Source: Candidatus Bathyarchaeota archaeon A05DMB-4 (GTDB taxonomy: Archaea > Thermoproteota > Bathyarchaeia > Bathyarchaeales > SOJC01). From it: a stretch of 64,000 nt of DNA. Location: the NCBI GenBank assembly GCA_019685575.1, contig JABFQO010000001.1, positions 1 to 64,000 of the forward strand, read 5' to 3'. Positions 27,703 through 36,765 of this stretch are shown piece by piece; the first letter of the stretch is position 1; each line of letters starts with the position of its first letter. The position numbers were made by a program, and so were the translations under genes. The notes beneath the pieces were generated by a model. That model saw only the letters and a program-made list of their open reading frames with translations. It searched no databases and was not told where the DNA came from.

Positions 27703-28179
27703 TTGTCTCGGCACGTGATTGGTAAGATCTTAGTTCCTGTTGACGGTTCTGAGTACGCGTTAAAGGCTGCTGAGTATGCGGTGGATTTTGCGAAGATAGT
27801 GAAGGCGAAGTTGGTTGTTTTGCATGTTTTGCATCTGCCTTCGTACGTGTTTGCTTATCCATCGATCGAAGGGGCTTCAGGTGTTACTTTGCCTCGGGCT
27901 TTGCCAGCATCGGTTTTTGAGGAAGAAAAGAAGGCTGCAGAAAATCTTGTGAGGAAGGTGAAAGAAATGGCTGAGAAGGCGGGCGTTAGTGCTGAGACGG
28001 CGATAATTGAGCGTCAGCCTTCAGTTCCAGATGCGATTATTGATTTTGCGCTGAAGTCTGAATGTGATTTGATCGTTATGGGGTCAAAGGGTAGAACGGG
28101 GATTAAGCGGTTTTTGTTGGGGAGTGTAACTGAGAGCGTTGTTCATCATGCTCATTGCCCGGTGCTTGTAGTGCGATAG
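27703..28179 (+). CDS. Universal stress protein (UspA family)
   Basis: A single-domain UspA-fold protein of 158 residues. It opens with ILVPVDGSEYALKAAEYAV and ends with the ATP-binding signature GSKGRTGIKRFLLGSVTESVVHHAHCPVLVV, so ATP binding is expected. The start is TTG at 27703 and the gene reads away from the thermosome. Repeat copy B begins 15 bases after its stop and may overlap its 3' untranslated region. Confidence 0.93.
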   Translation: MSRHVIGKILVPVDGSEYALKAAEYAVDFAKIVKAKLVVLHVLHLPSYVFAYPSIEGASGVTLPRALPASVFEEEKKAAENLVRKVKEMAEKAGVSAETAIIERQPSVPDAIIDFALKSECDLIVMGSKGRTGIKRFLLGSVTESVVHHAHCPVLVVR

Positions 28180-28193
28180 TTCTGTGTTGTGGT

Positions 28194-28386
28194 TGTGTGC
28201 CGTGTGATGCGTTTCTAGACCCTCTTCCATATATGATCCTATTAGGCTCCAAATATACGGCAAATATGGTTTTGATGTTGTGATGTGTTGTTGTGTTGCG
28301 GGTGTGTCGTCGTGTTGCGGGCGAGTTTCTTTCTTAAAACGCACACGCCTTTCCCTCGTCTAAGTATCGTTTCTGCATAGCACAAT
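28194..28386 (-). repeat. Dispersed intergenic repeat, copy B
   Basis: The reverse complement matches copy A (13477-13650) nearly base for base along about 175 bases. It has an extra block of about 18 bases in an AC-rich run, itself a partial duplication of the CCCGCAACAC unit. It lies immediately after the universal stress protein gene and marks the left edge of the AT-rich accessory patch. No transposase or clear terminal inverted repeat is visible. Confidence 0.8.
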
Positions 28387-28411
28387 AAAGAGGGCGTTAG
28401 TCTATGCAGTG

Positions 28412-28583
28412 TCAGATTAATCCTTCTTCTGCAAGTTTTGTAACAAAGGATTTGACGTTGTCATTCATCCGTTGAGGCAAATCCATTTCTAGGTATCCGA
28501 TGAACCTTTCAGCAACTGCTTCGTAACTTCAACGTATCTTCCAGCGCTTCCTTCAACTCTCTATTCGGAATAGTAATCCTCAT
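28412..28583 (-). pseudogene. Small frameshifted gene, possibly antitoxin-like
   Basis: On the minus strand an ATG at 28583 opens MRITIPNRELKEALEDTLK, then stops. In another frame the sequence continues sensibly as YEAVAERFIGYLEMDLPQ...NVKSFVTKLAEEGLI and ends at TGA (28412). A single indel near 28525 would join both into a protein of about 55 residues. The opening resembles small DNA-binding antitoxins only loosely. It lies in AT-rich sequence next to another broken gene and is probably decayed. Confidence 0.35.
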
Positions 28584-28705
28584 AGTAATTCCTCGTTCTT
28601 CTTTAGCAAAATAGAACATAAATTCAAAACCCTTATAAATTGTAACTTACAAGTATTGAATTGCATATCCTAAGCCCAAAGGATATGCATATGCGCAATA
28701 GCGCT

Positions 28706-29314
28706 TTATTGTTTTAACCTATCATCTACTTTTATTCTTGGAAAAACTGACCTAATTGATTCAACCATAGTTTTTGCCTGTTCGTTGGCAACAATCACAA
28801 TATCTTCGTCTTCTTTTATAAAGTGGGGTCCGTTTTTAGGATCCCAAAATCTGACGCAACCGTTTGCTTCAAAAGCTCTTTCCATTGTTTTAGAATATAC
28901 TGGTGACCATTCAAAAGCATCTTTTTCAGAACTTCGACTAGTGGGATTCTGCCAAGCAACAACAAATACAGGATGTTTAATCCTTGGTCTTACATCAGCA
29001 CTTATGTCCTTGTTCGGTGCGATGTTATTAAGGAACTCTTTCTTTGGACCTAACCAATGCGCATCTACATGCGTTCCATTTACTATTGTGTCAAAACACT
29101 TCCGAACATTCTGTTGAATTAAATTTCCTTGTAGTTTGTTCTGAATGTGCCTCAATATCAAATCTGCAGTCGAGATAAAGCAGTTGCATTCGCCACCACT
29201 ATTGTAGAGGTGCAAGTTACTCATATCTCGAATGCTTTCCCAAGCAGGCGTTACACGTCCCTCGAAGTAATCGCAATGAAAATCGTATTTCTTACAATCT
29301 GGATGCAGTTTCAA
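28706..29314 (-). pseudogene. Accessory protein of unknown function, C-terminal piece
   Basis: This frame holds the C-terminal 200 residues of a protein whose N-terminal part is in another frame at 29350-29727. The sense extends upstream of the apparent start through YDADCFISLIENSYVHICAWRYLKLHPDC, so the ATG at 29314 is not the real start. Features seen are a GGECNCFISTADLILRHIQNKL segment, a W-rich middle and a beta strand EDIVIVANEQA. The ADLI-helix pattern faintly recalls DUF3800-like proteins but I cannot confirm that. The AT-rich composition and neighbouring broken gene suggest a horizontally acquired patch. Confidence 0.5.
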
Positions 29315-29349
29315 GTATCTCCAAGCGCAAATGTGAACGTAAGAGTTCT

Positions 29350-29727
29350 CTATAAGACTGATAAAGCAATCTGCATCATACCATCTTGGATGAGTGTCTT
29401 TTTAAACGTAGATTCTTGAAACAAGATTACTGGGAAAGTAACTGTAAAAGACATCAATTCGTACGATATAATCTGAAATTTCCTCCAAGAAATCTTCAAT
29501 GAAGTCACACTTGCATCCAGAATCTGGTTAACAAGATGTGCAGCCTTGTAAATTCTCTTTTTTCTTTCATTTTCATATTTTGTGAAAAGACTATCCAGAA
29601 TTTTATCATACGCCTTTAAAAATTTCTTCTCGTCCTTGATAGTGATAGCAACCCCCATTGGGGCTCTGAAAGTGCCGACTAGACCGCGTCTTTCGAAGAC
29701 AATATCATCTAATGCAACAGTAGGCAT
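29350..29727 (-). pseudogene. Accessory protein of unknown function, N-terminal piece
   Basis: The ATG at 29727 opens MPTVALDDIVFERRGLVGTFR, followed by a helical region with a Lys/Glu-rich KYENERKKRIYKAAHLV and strands up to VTFPVILFQEST. After an A5 run (TTTAAAAAG on the minus strand, near 29402) the sense passes to the frame of the 28706-29314 piece. One additional A would restore a single open frame of about 340 codons. It is either a real homopolymer mutation or a base-calling error. An AT-rich stretch upstream could hold a promoter. Confidence 0.5.
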
Positions 29728-29877
29728 AAATCAGCATATGGTCTGCTACTTAAAAAAAATATTCGTTAGAATAATTTGGTTCAATAACTTATTCACGAGC
29801 CTCTTTAGTCAATAACGTCTTGCTATGATAATGTTTTCATGCTTGGTTTGTTTGGGCTATTGTCACTTGTTTTGTTT

Positions 29878-31332
29878 TTATCGTTTTATTGTTTTTATTA
29901 GTTTGTGGTCTTTGTCGTAAACGTTAGCTTTCAACGGCATCTGCCCAATGGCGAAGTGTGTTGCGCAAGCGTTGCATGGGTCGTAGGCCCTGAACGCCAT
30001 CTCCACCATATTCAGCAGCCCATCATCAACTTTTCCGCCCTTGATTAAGCCCTTCGCCGCATCCCGCACAGACATGTTAATCGCCGCACTGTTATTCGTC
30101 GTCGCCACGATCAGGTTCACCTTCTCCACCAACGCGTCCTTATCCAACTTGTAATGATGAATCAACGTTCCCCGCGCAGCCTCCACGATGCCCACGCCTT
30201 CACCCGGCTCGCCCACCGGACGCCGCACTTCTTTGCTCGTAATCTCGGCGTCCCGCGCCAACTCGACCGCCCGCTCAGCAGCATACAACAACTCAATCAA
30301 CCTTGCCCAATGAAACGCCAAAGTATTATGCACAGGCTTACCGCCCAACGCTTCATACATACGCTTGTACTCAGCATCAGCCAAAGGCGTAGCCATCCCA
30401 TCAGCCGCGTTCAAACGCCCCAACGGACCCACACGATACACGCCGCTTCCAGCACCGTCCACGAACCCCTTCCAACCCACCCGCTTCAGGTACGGAAACT
30501 TCACGTAAGACCACGGCTCCACATGCTCCTCAATGTGACTCAAATAATCCCGCGGCTCAAACTTCACAAACTCCCGCCCATCAGGATCCACCACACGCAC
30601 GTCGCCGTCGTAAAAGTTGACACGGTTACGCTTGTCCACCAAACCCATATAATAAGTCCTATGCACGTAAGAACCCGACTTAATCAAACCCAAGTACCGC
30701 TCACTCTTCAAAACCACATCATGAAACAACTTAAGACTAAACTGCGCAAAATCAACAGTCTCAGCCGCCATCCGCTCAATCTCCGCCCTGTCCGCCTCGC
30801 TCAAGGGCTTAGAAATCCCACCCGGCAAACCACACACCGGATGCGTAGCCTTCCCACCAATAATAGCAGTAATCTTCTGCCCGTACGCACGAAACTTAAT
30901 CACCTGCCTACCCACATCCAAGCCCACTTTACTAATCACGCCCAAAATATTCCGCTCCGCAACAGGCGCCTCAGGACCAACCACAAAATCCGGACCGCCT
31001 AAAAAGTAAAAATGCAGAATATGATCGTAGATGATATAGCCACAGTACATCAGCTCCCGAAGCTTCTTCGCCGCAACAGGCGGATCCGCATGAAACGCCG
31101 CGTCCAAAGCCTTCGTCGCCGCAAAATGATGCGCAACAGGACAAACGCCACAAATACGAGTGGTCAACTGCGGCATGTCCTCGGCTTTCCTGCCCTCACA
31201 AAACTTCTCAAACCCACGCAATTCAGGAATAGAAAAGTACGCGTTCTCCACGTCGCCAGCATCATTCAAGAAAATATCAATCCTGCCGTGACCCTCGAGC
31301 CTCGTAATCGGATCGATAGTAATCTGCCTCAT
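29878..31332 (-). CDS. mvhA: [NiFe]-hydrogenase large subunit, MvhA-like (group 3)
   Basis: The catalytic subunit that splits hydrogen and feeds electrons through MvhG and MvhD to the Hdr complex. Both Ni-binding motifs are intact: RICGVCPVAHH (about residues 60-70) and DPCNACATH (about 448-456). About 28 residues follow the last His, a C-terminal extension that a maturation protease should remove. The length of 484 residues is normal for group 3c. It overlaps mvhG by four bases and is the distal gene of the operon mvhD-hdrC-hdrB-mvhG-mvhA. Groups 3b/3d are alternatives, but the Hdr context favours 3c. Confidence 0.92.
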   Translation of the reverse strand: MRQITIDPITRLEGHGRIDIFLNDAGDVENAYFSIPELRGFEKFCEGRKAEDMPQLTTRICGVCPVAHHFAATKALDAAFHADPPVAAKKLRELMYCGYIIYDHILHFYFLGGPDFVVGPEAPVAERNILGVISKVGLDVGRQVIKFRAYGQKITAIIGGKATHPVCGLPGGISKPLSEADRAEIERMAAETVDFAQFSLKLFHDVVLKSERYLGLIKSGSYVHRTYYMGLVDKRNRVNFYDGDVRVVDPDGREFVKFEPRDYLSHIEEHVEPWSYVKFPYLKRVGWKGFVDGAGSGVYRVGPLGRLNAADGMATPLADAEYKRMYEALGGKPVHNTLAFHWARLIELLYAAERAVELARDAEITSKEVRRPVGEPGEGVGIVEAARGTLIHHYKLDKDALVEKVNLIVATTNNSAAINMSVRDAAKGLIKGGKVDDGLLNMVEMAFRAYDPCNACATHFAIGQMPLKANVYDKDHKLIKTIKR

Positions 31333-32300
31333 TCTTTTTTCACCCTCCTACGCAGAATCGACGCAGGAAGCGAATAACGATAAAACGTACCCACAGGGTC
31401 CTTAACCTGACTAATCAACTTCTGCGGGTCATAACCCTCTTGCTTCTCCTCGTCCACACCCAGAATCGAAGCCAACGCGCTCATCATAGCCGCACCTTGC
31501 TCCATCTCACCCGGACAAGAACCACCACAACCCGTACAAGGCATATCCACCTTCAAACACTGCGCACCGCACCCAGCACGCGTCGCCGGACCCATGCACA
31601 AGATTCCCTGCTCAAGAAGGCACAACTCTGGCTCGGGCGGCTTCTCATAAACACGATAAACCTTAGAAATCCGCTTCTTCTCCCTCTTCCTCGGACACTC
31701 GTCACATACTGACTTGTTGGGCGCCAAAACCGAACCCTTCGGAGGCAACTTATTCGTCGCGATGGCTTCAACCGCTTTCACTATCAAATCCACCGGCGGA
31801 GGACACCCCGGCAGAACATAGTCAACTTCGACCGTCTGACCCAGCGTCTTCACCGTGTCATAAAACTCCGGAAGATGCAACTCGCCCTCCTTCACCTTAA
31901 CCGAAGGCGCAGGCACGGCGTGCGACTCGTTCTTGACAGACGGACAATCCATGTAAACCTTCCGAAAAACCTCCTGCCTATCATGCAAGTTAGCCAACCC
32001 AGGAATGCAGCCCTCATGAGCACACGAACCGAAGGCGACGAGGATTTTTGATTTTTTCCGCAGAAGCTTCGCCATTTTCTCGTTTTCCGAGTTCCGTACG
32101 GAACCGTTGAAGAAGCACACGTCTATGCTCTTGTCCGGCATGGCTTCGACATCCTTATACTTCACGTCCATCGCCACCGGCCAAAAAACAATGTCCGCCT
32201 GCTTAGTCACGTCCAATATTTTCTCGTTAATGTCCAGCACGGCTATCTCGCAGCCGCCGCAACTTGCTGCCCAGTAGAAGGCAAATTTTAGTTTCTCCAT
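31329..32300 (-). CDS. mvhG: [NiFe]-hydrogenase small subunit, MvhG-like
   Basis: Carries the iron-sulfur relay of the group 3 hydrogenase. The proximal-cluster cysteines are in SCGGCEIAVLD (residues about 14-17), GSCAHEGC and PGCPPP. The C-terminal part holds further cysteine groups (CDECPRKREKK, CLLEQGILCMGPATRAGCGAQC, CTGCGGSCPG), which fit medial and distal clusters. The length of 323 residues is typical. It follows hdrB by about 20 bases and overlaps mvhA. It works in the cytoplasm as part of the Mvh-Hdr electron-bifurcating complex. Confidence 0.92.
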   Translation of the reverse strand: MEKLKFAFYWAASCGGCEIAVLDINEKILDVTKQADIVFWPVAMDVKYKDVEAMPDKSIDVCFFNGSVRNSENEKMAKLLRKKSKILVAFGSCAHEGCIPGLANLHDRQEVFRKVYMDCPSVKNESHAVPAPSVKVKEGELHLPEFYDTVKTLGQTVEVDYVLPGCPPPVDLIVKAVEAIATNKLPPKGSVLAPNKSVCDECPRKREKKRISKVYRVYEKPPEPELCLLEQGILCMGPATRAGCGAQCLKVDMPCTGCGGSCPGEMEQGAAMMSALASILGVDEEKQEGYDPQKLISQVKDPVGTFYRYSLPASILRRRVKKE

Positions 32301-32319
32301 TTTTTTCTTCTCCTTTTTT

Positions 32320-33228
32320 TTATGTTACCAGCGCGATTATTTTTGAGGCGTCTACTCGGAGTTCTTTCATTCCTAGTTCTTCAGGTGTGAAGCCCATGGC
32401 CAAGCCTAGGAGTTGTGTGTAATGGATGGCGGGGATGCCGAAGGTTACGTTGAAGGTGCGCTCTATGCGTGGTTGGTTCGTGTCGAACATCATGTGGCAA
32501 GACGGACACACGGTGATTACGGCTTGCGCGCCGGCTTCTTTCATGTGTAACAGTTTTTCTTTAGTCAAGTTGAGGGTGATGTCTTGATTGATGCCCACGA
32601 TCGGTGCGCCGCAACATGCGGTTTCGTCTTGGTAGGATACGATTTTTGCTCCCGTGGCTTTGATGAGGTTTTTCAGGCTCTGCGGGTCTTCTGGGTCGTC
32701 GAAGCCTATGTACTTCGCGGGACGTAGCATGTGGCATCCGCTGTGTTCTGCAACACAAACGTTTTTGAGGGGTTTGGTTATGGCTGCTTTGATTTTGTCC
32801 AAGCCGACGTCTTCGATGAGGACTCGTGTTATGTGTTTAACGTCGATGGTGCCTTTGAATTCCATGCCTATTTCTTTCAGGTAATGGTTGACTTCTTCTC
32901 TTGTTTTCTTGTCTTCTTTCAATGTCTTGTTCACTTTGCGTAGCATGCCGGCGCATCCGGGACAAAGTGCGGTTATGTTTAGCCCTTTCTGTTCGGCTAG
33001 GCAGAGGTTTCGCGCTGCGAGTGCAAGCATCGTTTCGTGGCTGACTGGGTCGATGGGTAAGCCGCAACAGTTGAATTCGGGCATCTCAACGAGTTCTACG
33101 CCGAGTTTCGGAAGCACTTTTCTCGCGGAAACCTCGTATGAGCCTTCGCGGTACGGTATGTTGCAGCCTAAGAAGAGCAGGTATTTTACGACTTTTGGTT
33201 CTTCTTTCTTTTCCGTTGCTTGTGCCAT
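32320..33228 (-). CDS. hdrB: Heterodisulfide reductase subunit B (HdrB), copy 1
   Basis: HdrB is the catalytic subunit that reduces a heterodisulfide with two non-cubane [4Fe-4S] clusters. Both CCG-domain motifs are complete. First: FLGCNIPYREG, FNCCGLP and LCPGCAGM. Second: HSGCHMLRP, TACCGAP and VCPSCHMMF. The length of 302 residues fits. It sits two bases after hdrC and before mvhG. In organisms without methanogenesis its acceptor may be another disulfide or thiol compound, so the CoM-S-S-CoB substrate should not be assumed. Confidence 0.92.
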   Translation of the reverse strand: MAQATEKKEEPKVVKYLLFLGCNIPYREGSYEVSARKVLPKLGVELVEMPEFNCCGLPIDPVSHETMLALAARNLCLAEQKGLNITALCPGCAGMLRKVNKTLKEDKKTREEVNHYLKEIGMEFKGTIDVKHITRVLIEDVGLDKIKAAITKPLKNVCVAEHSGCHMLRPAKYIGFDDPEDPQSLKNLIKATGAKIVSYQDETACCGAPIVGINQDITLNLTKEKLLHMKEAGAQAVITVCPSCHMMFDTNQPRIERTFNVTFGIPAIHYTQLLGLAMGFTPEELGMKELRVDASKIIALVT

Positions 33229-33230
33229 TT

Positions 33231-34058
33231 TTAACTCCTCTTGCTTGTTTCAAGAAGTTTGGAGAAGCCGGTGGCGTTGAACAGTTTGGCGATGTCTTCC
33301 GTGTTCCCTTTTGGTAGGGGCGGCAAGCCTATGTCTCCTCGCTTCTTTATTCTTAATTCTGGAATCTTGAACGCGTAACCCGTCTGCAAGATGGCTGTGC
33401 CCAATTCTTTGAACAATGGAGGCATATATCCCTCTTTTACTGCCAAGTGCCGCAGAGCCCGGAGGACGCTGGAAATCTCCACGCCTTGTGGGCATCTGTC
33501 AACGCACGTGTAGCAGGCAGCGCAAAGCCATATCGAGTCGCTTTTTAAAACTTGGTCTTTTATTCCTAACTGGGTCATTCTCAAAATCTTGCGTGGGCGG
33601 TATTCCTCGTTGAATCTTGCTACGGGACAATCTGCAGTGCATGTGCCACATTGGAAACACAGCATAAGCCGTTCTGCGCCGGGAATTTTCTTGACTTCGT
33701 ACTTGAAACGAGCGCTTTCGGGCGTGATTTTGAGCACGGTTTTTTGGGGCATTTCTTTCTTTTCAACTGTGGGTATGGGTGGAGAAGGTGTCGGCATGGG
33801 TGGCGGCAAGATTGGTTGAGGAGTTGGCGGTGGCGTCTCCATTTTGACCACTATTTGTGGGGGCGCTTCGGTTTCTTGCGGTTTTTCTATGATGGGCTGT
33901 TCTGTTGGTTTGGCTTCTTTTTCTTCTATCTTCGGCGGTGTTTCTTCTGTTGGTTTTGATTTTGCTTCTGTCTTAAATTTGGGCTGTTTTTTCGCCCTTT
34001 TTCTCGTTTTTGCCGATGTTACTGTTTTGGTTTTTTTCTTTCTGCGTGTTTGTGGCAT
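33231..34058 (-). CDS. hdrC: Heterodisulfide reductase subunit C (HdrC) with long N-terminal extension
   Basis: The C-terminal 165 residues are HdrC: two [4Fe-4S] motifs, CFQCGTCTADCP and CAACYTCVDRCP, that pass electrons from HdrA to HdrB. Ahead of this are about 105 residues found in no ordinary HdrC. A Lys/Arg-rich run (PQTRRKKKTKTVTSAKTRKR) is followed by a Pro/Glu/Lys-rich stretch with PPPTPQPILPPPMPTPSPP. No start codon closer to the core looks better, and the downstream mvhD-to-hdrC spacing of five bases supports ATG 34058. The extension may be a disordered tether or nucleic-acid or membrane contact. Confidence 0.9.
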   Translation of the reverse strand: MPQTRRKKKTKTVTSAKTRKRAKKQPKFKTEAKSKPTEETPPKIEEKEAKPTEQPIIEKPQETEAPPQIVVKMETPPPTPQPILPPPMPTPSPPIPTVEKKEMPQKTVLKITPESARFKYEVKKIPGAERLMLCFQCGTCTADCPVARFNEEYRPRKILRMTQLGIKDQVLKSDSIWLCAACYTCVDRCPQGVEISSVLRALRHLAVKEGYMPPLFKELGTAILQTGYAFKIPELRIKKRGDIGLPPLPKGNTEDIAKLFNATGFSKLLETSKRS

Positions 34059-34063
34059 CTTTG

Positions 34064-34501
34064 TTAGTTGCCTCCTTCTGTTCTTAACGAGTTAGGGCCG
34101 AGTTTTTTAATTTCGTTCGTCATGTCCTTAATAACGGTTGCGAAACGGTCACCCTCGGACGCCGAGACCCATTCCAGTCGTAGCCTTTCCGGCTCGATGC
34201 CGAACTGTTTAAGAACCTCCTTCAAAAGAAGCACTCTTCTTTGTGCTTTGAAGTTACCCGTCAAATAATGGCAGTCGCTGGGGAGATGACAACCCGCAAC
34301 GAGTACACCGTCGGCTCCGTCTTTGAAGGCTTCAAGAATAAACACGGGATCCACGCGACCACTGCACATGACCCGGATGATTCGCACGGTCGGCGGATAT
34401 TGAATTCGACTCACGCCTGCAAGGTCTGCACCCGCGTATGCGCACCAGTTGCAGAGGAAAGCAACGATTTTTGGTTCAAACTCAGTTTTGGCTTCGGTCA
34501 T
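34064..34501 (-). CDS. mvhD: Hydrogenase delta subunit MvhD
   Basis: A small [2Fe-2S] protein linking the Mvh hydrogenase to HdrA. The expected cysteines are present: FLCNWCAYAGADLAG, VMCSGRVDP and GCHLPSDCHY. The length of 145 residues matches. It is the first gene of the operon; the upstream 212-base gap (34502-34713) holds its promoter region but no gene. Its intact cysteines contrast with the degenerate MvhD-like tail on HdrA (39410-39844). Confidence 0.93.
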   Translation of the reverse strand: MTEAKTEFEPKIVAFLCNWCAYAGADLAGVSRIQYPPTVRIIRVMCSGRVDPVFILEAFKDGADGVLVAGCHLPSDCHYLTGNFKAQRRVLLLKEVLKQFGIEPERLRLEWVSASEGDRFATVIKDMTNEIKKLGPNSLRTEGGN

Positions 34502-34713
34502 GCATCGTCACTCCTGTAAAATTGGTGTAAACTCGTTTTCAGCGCGCGTTTTTTGGGCATTTTGGGTTCACGAGGCTGTGATGGAGAAACTTAAGAATGG
34601 AACAACTCTTACATAAAGTTTCCACAATTTCAACAAAAACAACCACAATTCTGGAGAGCATCAAGATTATCCATAAAAAAGGAAGACTTGCGGATGTAAG
34701 GAAAAAAAGAGGT

Positions 34714-35613
34714 TTATTTTTGCAGAGCAGTTACGGAAAGCCGAGACAGTAATTGTTTGGCTTTTTTAATGTTCGATATTTTTCTTCTGCAACTCAAGCA
34801 TACGCCAATCGTTTCTTTCAAGTAGTCATGATACCTCTTGTATTCGGCGACTTTTTCTTCAGTTCGCTCCAAGGCTCGTTTCAGTTGTCGCTGCGGCATG
34901 AAGTAGGCTCCACACGAACTGCATTTCTGCATGTCCACGTCGGTGGTGACGCTGGCTTGTTTGCGGTCGGTGAAAACCAAGTGGTATTCGCGGGTGAGTT
35001 TTATCGCGTCTTCTGGGCATTCATCTTGACAGAACGCACAGTATGAGCAGTGACCATAATCGACTTTCACGGTGCGTTTGCCGTTGTTCTCTGTGAGTTC
35101 GATGGCGTCAGAGCTGCAAACCTGAGCACACGCACCACAGCCTATACATTTTTCGCTGTCGAATTCATGTCTTCCTCGGTATTCTTCAGGCGTTGCCCAA
35201 TAGTCTTCTTTCTCTTCCAACTTGGCGCCTAAAGCCTTCGCAATCGAGGTTACGATTGCCTGTGGACGTGGGGGACAGCCGCTGATATAAAAGTTGACGG
35301 GTATGATTTTGTCGGGTGGTCCCACCATCGAGTAGCCTTTGTCGAAGATTTCTTTTGTCAAAGCACAATTGCCGACGGCGACCACGAGTTTTGGCGGTTG
35401 AAGTTTCTCGTAGATGCTCTTTAGTTCTTCCATCGTTTTTATGTTGACGCCGCCAGTGACGGCTAAGACGTTTGCTTCCTCAGGCGTAAATACCACTCCC
35501 ACTCCGAGGTCTGCAAGCTTATACCTTGGAACAAGACATTCCAGTATTTGTACGTCGCATCCGTTGCATCCGGCTGCCATAAACCTGTAGACAGAGATTT
35601 TTGGTTGTGCCAT
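34714..35613 (-). CDS. Group 4-type hydrogenase small subunit (NuoB-like) fused to ferredoxin domain
   Basis: The N-terminal 140 residues are a NuoB/EchC-like small subunit. The proximal-cluster cysteines lie in AAGCNGCDVQ, GNCALTKE and SGCPPRP. A NuoI-like part with two [4Fe-4S] motifs (CIGCGACAQVC and CSYCAFCQDEC, about 155-200) follows. A tail has two more CxxC pairs (CSSCG and CLSCR) joined by a helix. It is the last gene of the operon that begins at 38810. Fusion of the small subunit with a ferredoxin and a zinc- or iron-binding tail is unusual. It should carry electrons from the NiFe site to the neighbouring HdrB or ferredoxin. Confidence 0.87.
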   Translation of the reverse strand: MAQPKISVYRFMAAGCNGCDVQILECLVPRYKLADLGVGVVFTPEEANVLAVTGGVNIKTMEELKSIYEKLQPPKLVVAVGNCALTKEIFDKGYSMVGPPDKIIPVNFYISGCPPRPQAIVTSIAKALGAKLEEKEDYWATPEEYRGRHEFDSEKCIGCGACAQVCSSDAIELTENNGKRTVKVDYGHCSYCAFCQDECPEDAIKLTREYHLVFTDRKQASVTTDVDMQKCSSCGAYFMPQRQLKRALERTEEKVAEYKRYHDYLKETIGVCLSCRRKISNIKKAKQLLSRLSVTALQK

Positions 35614-35635
35614 TTTTCATGTTCCCTCCTTTCCA

Positions 35636-36763
35636 TCACTCCAGCTTGGCAAGGCGTTTCTTGCCCGTTTTCGCGTTGATTATCGTCACTCGGTCAGTGC
35701 AGGCGAAGCATGGGTCGATGCTTTCGATGATTAGTCGGGCGTTTTGTAGATAGTCGCCGCGCATCATTTCGATAATCGTAAAGTCGTTGGCAAATGACGG
35801 TGTGCGCACTTTGACTCTTTCTGGAATGTTGGTGCCGTTTGATTTGATGTAGTAGAATAGTTCGCCACGTGGTGCTTCGACTCGGCCGATGGACTCTGTT
35901 ACAAGCGGGTCGCCGAGTTCTCCGACGATGTCGCCTTTCGGCAAGTTGTCTATTGCTTGGTTTATCATTTTCATGCTTTCGTACGTTTCTCGTGCACGGA
36001 CGAGCGATTTGGCGCGGACGTCGCAGTCTTTTTCAGTTATAACTTCCCAGTCGAGTTCGCCGTACGCAGCGTAGGGATCATCCTTTCTCGCGTCGCTTTT
36101 TATGCCAGAACCGCGAAGCACAGGCCCAACGGCTCCGACTGCCAAGGCACGTTCTTTTCTGAGAATTCCCACACCCTTCGTCTTCTTCGTAAAGCGTCCA
36201 TTATCATCCAACAGCGTCATTATGTGGTCTGACAATGGTTTCATGTCTTTCAGCACGCTTCGAATTCGCTGTATCTTCTTCTCGTTAAGGTCTCTACGAA
36301 CCCCGCCGATAGTGTTGATTAGGTAGTTCATACGGTTGCCCGTGAGAAACTCCAGCAAGTCTTGGACTTTTTCCCGTTCACCCATAATCTTAAGGAAAGC
36401 CTCAGTATCATGCAAGCTATGCGCCAGCACACCGAACCACAGGTAATGGCTGTGTAACCGTTCGATTTCCATGTAGATGGTTCGTAGGTACCTTGCACGG
36501 TCCGGGACTTGCACGTCAATGACGCCTTCAGTGGTCTGCGCGTAAGCGAGCGTGTGGATGCCTGAGCAGATGCCGCAGATGCGTTCGGCTAACGCGAGGT
36601 TTTGTAGATAAGTCTTGGTTGTGAACAGTTTTTCGATTCCGCGGTGCACGTAGCCGAGTTCGATGTCGGCGTCGATGATTTTATTGTTTTCCACTGTCAA
36701 GGTGAATTTTTCTGGCTCCACGAGTTGTGGACGGAACGGGCCGATTTGGACTATTTCTGGCAT
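35636..36763 (-). CDS. Group 4-type [NiFe]-hydrogenase large subunit (NuoD-like)
   Basis: It resembles the EchE/HycE/NuoD family: early LGYVHRGIEKLF, then ERICGICSGIHT (Ni motif 1), and DPCFACTDR (Ni motif 2) at the end. All four Ni-ligand cysteines are kept, so it should be a true hydrogenase rather than a complex I homologue. About 18 residues after the second motif form a cleavable tail. The length of 375 residues is typical. Neighbours are a second HdrB (three-base gap) and the small subunit (22-base gap). No membrane subunit is encoded near it, so the complex appears soluble. Confidence 0.9.
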   Translation of the reverse strand: MPEIVQIGPFRPQLVEPEKFTLTVENNKIIDADIELGYVHRGIEKLFTTKTYLQNLALAERICGICSGIHTLAYAQTTEGVIDVQVPDRARYLRTIYMEIERLHSHYLWFGVLAHSLHDTEAFLKIMGEREKVQDLLEFLTGNRMNYLINTIGGVRRDLNEKKIQRIRSVLKDMKPLSDHIMTLLDDNGRFTKKTKGVGILRKERALAVGAVGPVLRGSGIKSDARKDDPYAAYGELDWEVITEKDCDVRAKSLVRARETYESMKMINQAIDNLPKGDIVGELGDPLVTESIGRVEAPRGELFYYIKSNGTNIPERVKVRTPSFANDFTIIEMMRGDYLQNARLIIESIDPCFACTDRVTIINAKTGKKRLAKLE

Positions 36764-36765
36764 TT

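Noticed and set aside
29395-29410. Programmed minus-one frameshift in the accessory gene
   Set aside because: The A5 run lacks a proper slippery heptamer in the zero frame; a lost A is the simpler reading.
30154-31002. Long plus-strand open frame opposite the group 3 hydrogenase large subunit
   Set aside because: Pure antisense shadow of mvhA: Arg/His/Thr-rich, no domain, no promoter.
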